Assembly (NCBI GenBank): GCA_013823245.1 | Contig: PNLU01000016.1 | Span: forward strand, 1-45,060 | DNA: 45,060 bases | Origin: Alcanivorax sp. | Lineage (GTDB): Bacteria > Pseudomonadota > Gammaproteobacteria > Pseudomonadales > Alcanivoracaceae | Reading direction: 5' to 3' | Part shown: in pieces, positions 32,183-39,401 of the stretch | Numbering within the stretch: position 1 is the first letter of the stretch | How the letters are laid out: each line of letters begins with the position of its first letter | Translations under genes and position numbers: made by a program | Notes under the pieces: generated by a model | Seen by the model: only the letters and a program-made list of their open reading frames with translations | Told to the model about the DNA's origin: nothing | The model's database searches: none

Positions 32183-33229
32183 TCACTCGTACCGCTGCCG
32201 GGCGTCTTCGTCCAGTGTGTCGGCAATGCGGAAGAAGTTGTCCAGGCGTTCCTGACTGATGGCGCCGGATTCTGCCGCCTCGATCAGCGCGCAGCCCGGT
32301 TCGTGGCGATGCGAGCAGTTGCGGAAGCGACAATGGCCCGCCAGCGGCGCCAGGTCCACATAGCCCCTGAGCAGCTCTTCTTCATCAATATGCCAGAGGC
32401 CGAACTCCCGGATGCCGGGGGAATCAATCAGGTTGCCGCCAGCGGGCAGGTGCAGCAACTGGGCAGTGGTGGTGGTGTGCTGGCCCAGGCCGGACACATC
32501 CGAGAGCACATTGGTGGCGATATCGGCGTCCGGCAGCAGGGCGTTGACCAGGGAGGACTTGCCCACACCGGACTGGCCGACAAACACGCTGGTGTGGCCG
32601 TCCAGCGCCGCCTTGAGGGCCGCCAGGCCCGCTGCATGGGCGTTGCCGGTGTCGGTGGCCGAGGCTTCGATCACCGGGTAATCCAGTTTGCGGTAGATGT
32701 CGCACAGGGCGGTCAGGGCCGCACGATTGTCATCATTGACCAGATCCGCCTTGTTGAGCACGAGCGCCGGGCGAATCCCGGACAGCTCCGCAGCCACCAG
32801 ATACCGGTCCAGCAATTGACTGGAGGGTGTCGGGGCCGGGGCGAACACGATCAGCATCAGGTCCACGTTGGCCGCCACGGGCTTGAGTTTGCCGTAATTG
32901 TCCGGCCGCTTGAGCACGCTGGTGCGCGGCACGATGGCGGTTACCACCCCGTCGCCCGGGCCCTCTGCCGGTTGCCAGAGCACCTGGTCACCGACCACGA
33001 GTTGCTCCAGGTTGGCACGGAAATGGCAACGCTGGCGGACACCATCGGTGCCGCTGATCTCGACCTTTCTGCCGTAATGCGCGGTGACCAGCCCGGGCCG
33101 GGTATCGCCCAGCGTGGTGGCTACATCGGCGTCCAGTTGCGCCTGGCGCTTCTGCGAGCGGGCGACACGCTCGGCCTGGATCTTTTCGATGCGCCAGCGC
33201 TGGCGTCGGTTGAGATTGCGTTTACTCAT
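32183..33229 (-). CDS. rsgA: Small ribosomal subunit biogenesis GTPase RsgA
   Basis: The 348-residue circularly permuted GTPase assists late 30S maturation. After an N-terminal OB-fold come NKADL (G4), the P-loop GQSGVGKSSL (G1) and DSPGIREFGL (G3), showing the permuted G4-G1-G3 order. The C-terminal zinc finger is seen in HCRFRNCSHRHEPGC. The N-terminus is basic (MSKRNLNRRQRWRIEKIQ), as in other RsgA proteins. It is divergent from the short-chain dehydrogenase gene. Confidence 0.95.
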   Translation of the reverse strand: MSKRNLNRRQRWRIEKIQAERVARSQKRQAQLDADVATTLGDTRPGLVTAHYGRKVEISGTDGVRQRCHFRANLEQLVVGDQVLWQPAEGPGDGVVTAIVPRTSVLKRPDNYGKLKPVAANVDLMLIVFAPAPTPSSQLLDRYLVAAELSGIRPALVLNKADLVNDDNRAALTALCDIYRKLDYPVIEASATDTGNAHAAGLAALKAALDGHTSVFVGQSGVGKSSLVNALLPDADIATNVLSDVSGLGQHTTTTAQLLHLPAGGNLIDSPGIREFGLWHIDEEELLRGYVDLAPLAGHCRFRNCSHRHEPGCALIEAAESGAISQERLDNFFRIADTLDEDARQRYE

Positions 33230-33313
33230 GAAGGAAAAGCTACGCTACGTCCGGGGAACAGGCCTGCTACTATACCGGCCAGTATCAGGCAAACGCTAAC
33301 AGGGAGACTGCAG

Positions 33314-34165
33314 ATGTCGGATTCGATGGCAGGGAAGACGGTATTGATTACCGGCGCCAACAGCGGGATCGGTCTGGTGACGGCCACCGCCCTGGCAGGC
33401 ATGGGGGCACGCGTGGTGCTGGCGTGTCGCCGGGCCGAGGCGGCAAAGCAGGCGATGGTGGAGATCCGCCAGCGCTACCCGGACGCCAGGCTGGAGACCG
33501 TGTCGCTGGACCTGGCCTCGTTGCAGCGGGTGCGGCATGCCGCCGCCGAGGTGCGCGAACGTTTCCAGCGCATCGACGTGCTGATCAACAATGCCGGGCT
33601 GGCCAGCATGCAGCGCGAGCTCACCGAAGACGGTTTCGAAAAGACCTTTGCCACCAATCATCTGGGTCCGTTTCTGTTCACGCACCTGTTGCAATCGGTG
33701 ATCACCCCGGGCACCGGCCGTATCATCAATGTGGCGTCGGAAGCGCACCGCATGGGACGCATGCACTGGGATGACCTGCAACTGGAGAACGGCTTCTGGG
33801 TAATGAAGGCCTATGCGCAATCGAAGCTGGCCAATATCCTGTTTACCCGCGCCCTGGCACGCCGGATGGCCGAGGCGGGTGTCACCGTGAATGCCTTGCA
33901 CCCTGGCGCGGTATCCACGCATATCTGGCCTGAACGCACCTGGTACGAGCGGGCCTTCAGTCGTGTGCTCAAGCTGTTTCTGATCAGCCCGGAGAAGGGC
34001 GCACGCACCACCATCTGGCTGGCCTCCGGCGTCGAAGGCGGACGCAGCCAGGGCGGATATTTTGAACGCTGCAAACCGCGCACGCCGTCTGCTCGCGGAC
34101 GCAACGACGATGATGCCGAGCGTCTCTGGGAGATATCGGCCGCACTGACAGGAACCGACGCATGA
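33314..34165 (+). CDS. Short-chain dehydrogenase/reductase (retinol dehydrogenase-like)
   Basis: The 283-residue SDR has the nucleotide-binding motif TGANSGIG (about residues 13-20), LINNAGLAS, and the catalytic Tyr-Lys pair in [12 protein letters not shown]. Arg in LACRR after the second strand suggests NADP preference. The overall set, with [11 protein letters not shown], resembles the retinol dehydrogenase/WW-domain oxidoreductase-like SDR group; the bacterial substrate is unknown. AGGGAGA precedes the ATG. The stop overlaps the orn start in ATGA, so it probably shares a transcript with orn. Confidence 0.88.
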   Translation: MSDSMAGKTVLITGANSGIGLVTATALAGMGARVVLACRRAEAAKQAMVEIRQRYPDARLETVSLDLASLQRVRHAAAEVRERFQRIDVLINNAGLASMQRELTEDGFEKTFATNHLGPFLFTHLLQSVITPGTGRIINVASEAHRMGRMHWDDLQLENGFWVMKAYAQSKLANILFTRALARRMAEAGVTVNALHPGAVSTHIWPERTWYERAFSRVLKLFLISPEKGARTTIWLASGVEGGRSQGGYFERCKPRTPSARGRNDDDAERLWEISAALTGTDA

Positions 34166-34707
34166 GTGATCGCAAGGAAAACCTGATCTGGATCGATCTG
34201 GAGATGACCGGGTTGAACCCGGATCAGGATCGCATTATCGAGATCGCCACCATTGTGACTGACAAGCAACTCAACGTGCTGGCGGAGGGACCGGTAATTG
34301 CCGTGTCCCAGCCGGACGATGTGATCGGTGGCATGGATGAATGGAACACCACCACGCATACCGGCTCCGGGTTGGTGGAGCGGGTGCGGCAGAGCACCCT
34401 GGACGAACGCGCGGCCGAGGCCGCCACGCTGGATTTTCTGCAGGACTGGGTAGAGCGTGGCATGTCACCGATGTGCGGCAACAGCATCTGCCAGGACCGC
34501 CGCTTCCTGTGGCGCTACATGCCCCGGCTGGAGGCCTGGTTCCATTACCGCAATCTGGATGTGTCGACGATCAAGGAATTGACGCGGCGCTGGGCGCCGG
34601 AGTTGCTGTCCGGCGTCAAGAAGGACAGCAAGCACCAGGCGCTGGACGACATTCGCGATTCCATCGAGGAATTGCGCTATTACCGCGAGAAGGTCTTTTC
34701 GATCTGA
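34162..34707 (+). CDS. orn: Oligoribonuclease
   Basis: This 181-residue DEDDh 3'-5' exonuclease degrades di- and oligoribonucleotides, including pGpG from c-di-GMP turnover. Active-site blocks are [12 protein letters not shown], the [11 protein letters not shown] region and [18 protein letters not shown] with the catalytic His and Asp. It overlaps the upstream SDR gene by 4 bases and the convergent TetR gene by 28 bases. In Pseudomonas its other neighbour is queG; here about 10 kb of additional sequence lies between them. Confidence 0.96.
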   Translation: MSDRKENLIWIDLEMTGLNPDQDRIIEIATIVTDKQLNVLAEGPVIAVSQPDDVIGGMDEWNTTTHTGSGLVERVRQSTLDERAAEAATLDFLQDWVERGMSPMCGNSICQDRRFLWRYMPRLEAWFHYRNLDVSTIKELTRRWAPELLSGVKKDSKHQALDDIRDSIEELRYYREKVFSI

Positions 34708-35360
34708 CCCGCGCTGCCGGCCATGGTCTGGGTGCCCAGAATGATCATCCGCACCATGGTCACCAGCTGATCGATGATCTCCGGGTGTTTCTCTTCTGGC
34801 TGGTCCATGGCGGTGGCGCCCATGGCGAAGACCAGTCGGGTGATGGCCCGGGCCACCACCTCAGGACGATAGATGCCGGTGTCGCGCTCCTTCGCCAGCC
34901 GCACCAGGTCGTTGCATAGCTCCTCCTCGAAGTAACACAACTGTGTTTCCACGGCGTCCTTGAAGGCGTCCGACCCTACGGTGCCCTCACGCAGCAGCAG
35001 GTGCAGGTGTTTCTGGTCGCCGCGCAACTGCTCCATGAAAGCCTCAATAGAGCTTTGCACCACGCTGCGCTCGGCTACGGCCCGGGTGCGGGCCTCACCG
35101 ATAATCTGCCGCAGGGCCTCACCCGCCTGGTTGATCAGAGCGACAGCCAGTTCGTCCACATCGCGGAAGTGCCGGTAAAAGCTGTTCGGGGCGATGCCCG
35201 CCGCCCGGGCCACTTCCCGCAGGCTCAGCGTGGACACGCTGCGGTGCGGGCCCACCAGGGTCAGCGCGGCGGCGATCAGATCCTCGCGGGAAATCACGGC
35301 ACGCCGACCGGCGTGGGGGCGGGTGGCGTCAGTGCGGGCGTCCTTGGCGGTCAAACTCAT
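34680..35360 (-). CDS. desT: TetR-family regulator, FabR/DesT type
   Basis: The 226-residue repressor has an N-terminal helix-turn-helix ([29 protein letters not shown], about residues 42-70). Like FabR and DesT, it continues with [18 protein letters not shown] and a segment around [13 protein letters not shown]. FabR/DesT sense acyl-CoA or acyl-ACP unsaturation and repress unsaturated fatty acid genes. It is divergent from a ferredoxin reductase-desaturase pair, the DesT-DesC-DesB arrangement of P. aeruginosa. The shared 125-base gap holds an AT-rich palindrome that it may bind. Confidence 0.82.
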   Translation of the reverse strand: MSLTAKDARTDATRPHAGRRAVISREDLIAAALTLVGPHRSVSTLSLREVARAAGIAPNSFYRHFRDVDELAVALINQAGEALRQIIGEARTRAVAERSVVQSSIEAFMEQLRGDQKHLHLLLREGTVGSDAFKDAVETQLCYFEEELCNDLVRLAKERDTGIYRPEVVARAITRLVFAMGATAMDQPEEKHPEIIDQLVTMVRMIILGTQTMAGSAGQIEKTFSR

Positions 35361-35426
35361 CCTCGGCTCTCTGTGGATCGGTGTCGATGGAGGTCATGAT
35401 AGCCCATCAAGGCCGGGACGGGTGTA

Positions 35427-35457
35427 TAGACTGTTATATATACATATGTATAATAAC
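35427..35457. promoter_or_regulatory. Predicted desCB promoter with overlapping operator palindrome
   Basis: A -35-like TAGACT (35427-35432) and a perfect -10 TATAAT (35449-35454) are 16 bases apart. A perfect palindrome TATACATATGTATA (35439-35452), extended by GTTAT/ATAAC arms with one extra base on the left, overlaps the spacer and -10. This is where a TetR dimer would block RNA polymerase. Confidence 0.6.
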
Positions 35458-35485
35458 TCCGAATTCACGTTTGAGGCCCTCTGCC

Positions 35486-36547
35486 ATGGCCGCTTCCAGC
35501 GCCCTGAAACGCCTGATGAACCCGCTGATCGACCCGGCTGCCTTCGACTTCTGGGTCGGCAAGGTCAGCCCGCTGCTGTCCTGGGAGCGGCCGCTGGCGC
35601 GCGTTGTGGCCCGCGAGGTCAGTGCCCGCGACACGGTGACGCTGGTGCTCAAGCCAAACCGGCATGTGGCGCCCGTCATGCCGGGGCAGCATCTGCCGGT
35701 TACGGTGGAGGTCAATGGCGTACGCCTGACTCGGCAATACAGCCCCACGCAGACCGGGGGGCGCCTGGCGATCACCGTGAAACGTGTCCCCGGCGGTGCG
35801 GTGAGTACGTACCTGAATCGGGATGCCCGGGTGGGCGATGTGCTGGAGCTGGGTACACCGTTCGGGGCGATGCGGGATGACCCTTCCGTGCCCGGGTGGC
35901 TGTTCGCCGCAGCGGGCAGCGGTATCACCCCGCTGATGAGCCTGTTGCGCGCACAGGCCGCGCGCGGCCGGGTTCGTACCACATTGATGTACTGGGCGCG
36001 CACCCGAGCCGATCTGTGCTTTCTGCCCGAGTTGCAGCAGATGGCGCGCGACTGGCCGGGTCTGACGTTGATCCCGGTGCTGACCCGGGAAGCGGATCTG
36101 GTGCCGGGCGAAGATCGCGGGCGGCCGGACAGCGATCTGCTGGCGCGACATGTGCCGGACCTGGCCACCCGCCAGGTGTACGCCTGCGGCCCGGCCGGTT
36201 TCGTCGGTCAGCTGGAGCGGCTGACAGCGGACACCGCTGCGGGCTTTCTGGGCGAGGCATTCACGCCACCGGAGCGGGCGCTCGTGGCGGGCGCGCCGGT
36301 GCAGGTGACGCTGGCGCGCAGTGGCCGCGTACTGGAGATTCCGGCGGGTGAGGCGTTGCTGCCTGCCCTGGAGGCGCGCGGTGAATCCCCGGCCTTCGGC
36401 TGTCGCATGGGGGTGTGCCACACCTGCGCCTGCCAGCGCCTTGATGGCACCAGCGAGGACCTGCTCAACGGCCGCCAACATAGTGAACCCGGCATGCTGC
36501 GACTGTGCGTCAGCGCCGCCCGAAGCCACCTGACACTGGACCTGTAA
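35486..36547 (+). CDS. desC: Ferredoxin reductase with C-terminal 2Fe-2S domain (DesC-like)
   Basis: The 353-residue protein has an N-terminal FAD-binding region with RQYSPT, a NAD(P)-binding domain with AAAGSGITPLMSLLR and YACGPAGF, and a C-terminal plant-type ferredoxin domain with CRMGVCHTC (CX4CX2C) plus a downstream LRLC. It would pass electrons from NAD(P)H to the desaturase encoded immediately downstream with no intergenic bases. The ATG at 35486 is preceded by GAGG. Longer in-frame starts would lie inside the promoter/operator region. Confidence 0.88.
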   Translation: MAASSALKRLMNPLIDPAAFDFWVGKVSPLLSWERPLARVVAREVSARDTVTLVLKPNRHVAPVMPGQHLPVTVEVNGVRLTRQYSPTQTGGRLAITVKRVPGGAVSTYLNRDARVGDVLELGTPFGAMRDDPSVPGWLFAAAGSGITPLMSLLRAQAARGRVRTTLMYWARTRADLCFLPELQQMARDWPGLTLIPVLTREADLVPGEDRGRPDSDLLARHVPDLATRQVYACGPAGFVGQLERLTADTAAGFLGEAFTPPERALVAGAPVQVTLARSGRVLEIPAGEALLPALEARGESPAFGCRMGVCHTCACQRLDGTSEDLLNGRQHSEPGMLRLCVSAARSHLTLDL

Positions 36548-37693
36548 ATGACTGCGCAACAACCGGCTCCGACCTCTCTGTCTCCCGTGGCGCGCGGCAA
36601 TGTCGCTCGTCGCCCCCTGACCCGTGCCCAGGTCGAGGCGTTCGGCGCCGAGCTGGACGCGCTGCGTGATCGCACGCTGGCCGACATTGGCGAAGTGGAT
36701 GCGCGTTATATCAAGCGTATCTACGCGGCCGTGCGCTATACCGAAGCCGTGGGCCGCGTACTGCTGTTTTTCGGTATTTTCCCGCCCGCCTGGATACTGG
36801 GTACCCTGCTGCTGGGGATCTCCAAGATCCTGGAAAACATGGAACTGGGTCACAACGTGATGCACGGCCAGTACGACTGGATGAACGACCCGCGCTTCGA
36901 CGGCAAGACCTATGAATGGGATGTGGTGGGCACCAGCGACAACTGGCGCAAGACGCACAATTTCCAGCATCACACCTACACGAACGTCAAAGGGATGGAC
37001 GATGATGTCGGTTATGGTCTGTTGCGCCTGTTTCCCGAGCAGCGTTGGCGCCCCTTCTACCTGTTCCAGCCGATTATTGCCGTGATCTTTGCGCTGATGT
37101 TCCAGTGGGGGGTGGCAATACAGGACCTGCGCCTGGGACGCTATTTCGCCGGCAAGATGACCCGCGAGGAGCTGGCGGAGCAGTTCCGCCCTGTGGGGCG
37201 CAAGATGCGCCGTCAGTTGCTGAAGGATTATGCCTTCTTCCCGCTGCTGGCCGGGCCGTTCTTCCTGCCGGTGCTGCTGGGTAACCTGGTGGCCAACGGC
37301 CTCCGCAATCTGTGGACTTACATGATCATCTTCTGCGGGCACTTCACGGCCAACGCCGAAGTCTTTCCGAAAGAAATGGTCGAGAACGAAACGCGCGGCG
37401 AGTGGTACCTGCGCCAGTTGCGGGGCTCCTCCAACCTGCGCGGCGGCAAGTTGTTCCACATCATGTCCGGCAACCTGAGCCACCAGATCGAGCATCACCT
37501 GTTCCCGGATATTCCTGCGCGCCGCTACGCCGAGTTGTCCAGGGATGTGCGCGCCATTTGCGCTCGCTATGGTATCTACTACAACACCGGTTCACTGGCC
37601 TCGCAGTTCGGTCAGGTGGTGTGGCGCATCCTGCGTTATGCCTTCCCGAGCAAACCGGTGAAGCTGGCGGGCAAGACGCTGGTGGTGGATTGA
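36548..37693 (+). CDS. desB: Membrane acyl-CoA/fatty acid desaturase (DesB-like)
   Basis: The 381-residue integral membrane di-iron desaturase has the three histidine clusters HNVMH (HX3H), THNFQHH (HX3HH) and HQIEHH (HX2HH). Hydrophobic pairs appear at about residues 70-95 and 165-185, with a further one near 235-265. It introduces a cis double bond into long-chain acyl groups. It directly abuts desC and is presumably controlled by the divergent TetR gene. A large GC-rich hairpin follows the stop. Confidence 0.88.
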   Translation: MTAQQPAPTSLSPVARGNVARRPLTRAQVEAFGAELDALRDRTLADIGEVDARYIKRIYAAVRYTEAVGRVLLFFGIFPPAWILGTLLLGISKILENMELGHNVMHGQYDWMNDPRFDGKTYEWDVVGTSDNWRKTHNFQHHTYTNVKGMDDDVGYGLLRLFPEQRWRPFYLFQPIIAVIFALMFQWGVAIQDLRLGRYFAGKMTREELAEQFRPVGRKMRRQLLKDYAFFPLLAGPFFLPVLLGNLVANGLRNLWTYMIIFCGHFTANAEVFPKEMVENETRGEWYLRQLRGSSNLRGGKLFHIMSGNLSHQIEHHLFPDIPARRYAELSRDVRAICARYGIYYNTGSLASQFGQVVWRILRYAFPSKPVKLAGKTLVVD

Positions 37694-37699
37694 GGCTTT

Positions 37700-37731
37700 G
37701 CAGGCCGGGGTGCTGGCGTGCCCCGGCCTGC
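37700..37731. terminator. GC-rich hairpin between desB and the convergent island operon
   Basis: GCAGGCCGGGG pairs perfectly with CCCCGGCCTGC (11 base pairs) around a 10-base loop, between the convergent ends of desB and the next gene. Neither strand has a good T tract after it, so it is a probable bidirectional boundary and not a textbook terminator. Confidence 0.55.
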
Positions 37732-37737
37732 ATGTTG

Positions 37738-38487
37738 CTATGGGACGTTGCCATCTTTCCGAGGGGCGCCTGGCTGAAGATGGCGAAGGTTTCTCTCGAT
37801 TTTTATGAAAATGGAGAGAAATACGATCAGCAGGAATAGACCAAAGCACACTCCCGCAAGATACATGGTGTTTGTGGCATCAGACCTTGCTTCAAGATGC
37901 GCTGCCTGCTCTTCGGAAAACCGTTGGTGCTCTGCTTGCAATTCGCGATCGAATTCTTCTGTGAAGACACTCAGTATGTGATTTATCACGTCAATCGCTG
38001 ATGTATTCCTGGCGGCAGTTATAATGCTGGTGTTCATAACTGCTCGGCTGATGGATTTGGAGAGCTCTTCTGCATAAGAAGAGATCAATTCGTCGGAGCC
38101 GTAGGTATTGGCTCGCTCTCGAATGATGTTTTCTGCCAATGCTTCATCTACATTCTCTGCTCCATCGGAGACTGTTTTGACGAATTTTGAAATGCGAGCA
38201 GCGGTGTGGGCATAGTGCTTCTGATTGGGATCTGGCACCATTTCTTCTGGGGTCAACCCTTGTTTCATTCCCTGTGCAGGCTCAGAAGATGTATCTGGCT
38301 CGGTGATTCGTTCAATGATACTACCTGGGTCTACTCTGGGTGGAGAAGCCTTGTCTCCCGGGCTGCTTCCGAACCCTTTGAGTGCACTTAATCCAAATAC
38401 GACAAACCCGACAAGTAATATGCCTGACGCCATAATGACGGCTGTTCTCAGGATGGCCAGGTAAACGTCTTCCAGTTTCTGAAGCAT
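37738..38487 (-). CDS. Two-transmembrane hypothetical membrane protein
   Basis: The 249-residue protein belongs to no family I recognise. An N-terminal transmembrane helix (about residues 14-34, VIMASGILLVGFVVFGL) is followed by a Pro/Asp-rich linker and a helical region of about 120 residues. A second transmembrane helix (MYLAGVCFGLFLLIVFLSIFI, about 208-228) and a short basic tail complete it. The soluble middle is probably periplasmic if both ends are cytoplasmic. AAGGGAC precedes the ATG. It is the last gene of the minus-strand row. Base composition is lower than in neighbouring core genes (29 of 60 bases are G or C at 37921-37980). Confidence 0.7.
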   Translation of the reverse strand: MLQKLEDVYLAILRTAVIMASGILLVGFVVFGLSALKGFGSSPGDKASPPRVDPGSIIERITEPDTSSEPAQGMKQGLTPEEMVPDPNQKHYAHTAARISKFVKTVSDGAENVDEALAENIIRERANTYGSDELISSYAEELSKSISRAVMNTSIITAARNTSAIDVINHILSVFTEEFDRELQAEHQRFSEEQAAHLEARSDATNTMYLAGVCFGLFLLIVFLSIFIKIERNLRHLQPGAPRKDGNVP

Positions 38488-38510
38488 GACGATGTCCCTT
38501 CTTGTATTGT

Positions 38511-39149
38511 TCAGGTATGGTTTTCGCCCTTGTGGAGCAAAATTTCCGCAAAGGTTTGGAGCCGATGGGCTTCTTCCTCGGTCAGGTCGGCAGGTAGATC
38601 AATGCTGATAGGTAGGTTAGGCCGGATGTAGTGGGTGCGTTCTATCATCTCATCCGGTGCGAAATGCTCGTCATCAAAGGCTGCGGAGGAGAGCAGCCAG
38701 CCCAGGCGGGTTGCTTCGTTAATGCTGAGGTCCGCAGGCAGCTCAAGCTCCACTGTCATATCATGTCGCAGAACCAGGGTATGCACGATCCAGTCGCCTT
38801 CAGGAGCGATATCCTCTCCTTCGAGCCCATCGTGAATTTCTTCTTCGGAAGCATGTTCATCAAGAACCCAGTCGCGCAGGTGCCTGGTTTTCACGTCCCA
38901 CTCCATGCGTGACGGGTGGCCATGGGTGCCTTTGATGAAACGTCCCAGGCCGAGTTCCTCGAGTGTTCTTAAGGCTGATACAAGGTCTTGTCGGCTTGCC
39001 GCAATGCCGTGGCTGGGGAGCTGTTTCAAGGCTCTGTCCACTTTTGTCACGGTGCGATTGTTGACAAAGTCGCCAAGCACTTCAAAAAGCCCTTCTATGA
39101 TGGGTGATTCCTCGTAAGCTGCTCGTAAGGCAGCGATATCAATGGTCAT
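38511..39149 (-). CDS. Hypothetical protein with winged-helix-like N-terminus and duplicated C-terminal motif
   Basis: The 212-residue soluble protein has an N-terminal segment (about residues 18-85, ending LEELGLGRFIKGTHGHPSRMEW) that looks like a winged helix, with the HPSRMEW turn as the wing. The C-terminal half contains two related pieces, VELELPADLSINEATRL (about 132-148) and ISIDLPADLTEEEAHRL (about 181-197), suggesting an internal duplication. The protein is acidic overall. CGGAG lies 7 bases before the ATG. It is 18 bases from the small cysteine protein gene upstream and 23 from the membrane protein gene downstream, so one transcript is likely. Whether it binds DNA is unknown. Confidence 0.68.
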   Translation of the reverse strand: MTIDIAALRAAYEESPIIEGLFEVLGDFVNNRTVTKVDRALKQLPSHGIAASRQDLVSALRTLEELGLGRFIKGTHGHPSRMEWDVKTRHLRDWVLDEHASEEEIHDGLEGEDIAPEGDWIVHTLVLRHDMTVELELPADLSINEATRLGWLLSSAAFDDEHFAPDEMIERTHYIRPNLPISIDLPADLTEEEAHRLQTFAEILLHKGENHT

Positions 39150-39167
39150 GTCGTACTCCGAGTTGCT

Positions 39168-39335
39168 CTAATTTTGTATGCAGTAGTTGCCTTGCGCTCT
39201 GTAACCTGAAGGGCAAGAGCCGTTCCTTGCAATGGCGGGTTTTGCATTCGCATTGGGAACGCACATATTGCCCCGGGCAGAATAACCACTGGGGCACGAT
39301 CCGTTTTTCGGGAGGGAGACAGGTTGCATTGTCAT
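39168..39335 (-). CDS. Small two-repeat cysteine protein (CPSGY motif)
   Basis: This 55-residue gene begins at the ATG at 39335 with a good AGGAG site about 8 bases upstream and ends in TAG at 39168-39170. The protein consists of two copies of one unit, NGSCPSGYSARGNMCVPN and NGSCPSGYRAQGNYCIQN, joined by a short Ala-rich linker. Each unit has two Cys spaced CX10C, which could form a disulfide or bind a metal. There is no signal peptide. It lies 66 bases after the giant lipoprotein gene and 18 bases before the winged-helix-like gene. The repeat conservation at protein level and the ribosome binding site support a real gene. The function is unknown. Confidence 0.72.
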   Translation of the reverse strand: MTMQPVSLPKNGSCPSGYSARGNMCVPNANAKPAIARNGSCPSGYRAQGNYCIQN

Positions 39336-39401
39336 GTTCTTTCTCCTGTTTGGGCAGCGTGAACGGCGACGCTGCTGGCGCCTGGGGCCTTGTGATGTGG
39401 C

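Noticed and set aside
35465..37498. 677-codon antisense frame over desC and desB
   Set aside because: Both sense-strand genes show complete catalytic motifs; the antisense product is Gln/His/Arg rich without recognisable domains and would run into the desC promoter region.
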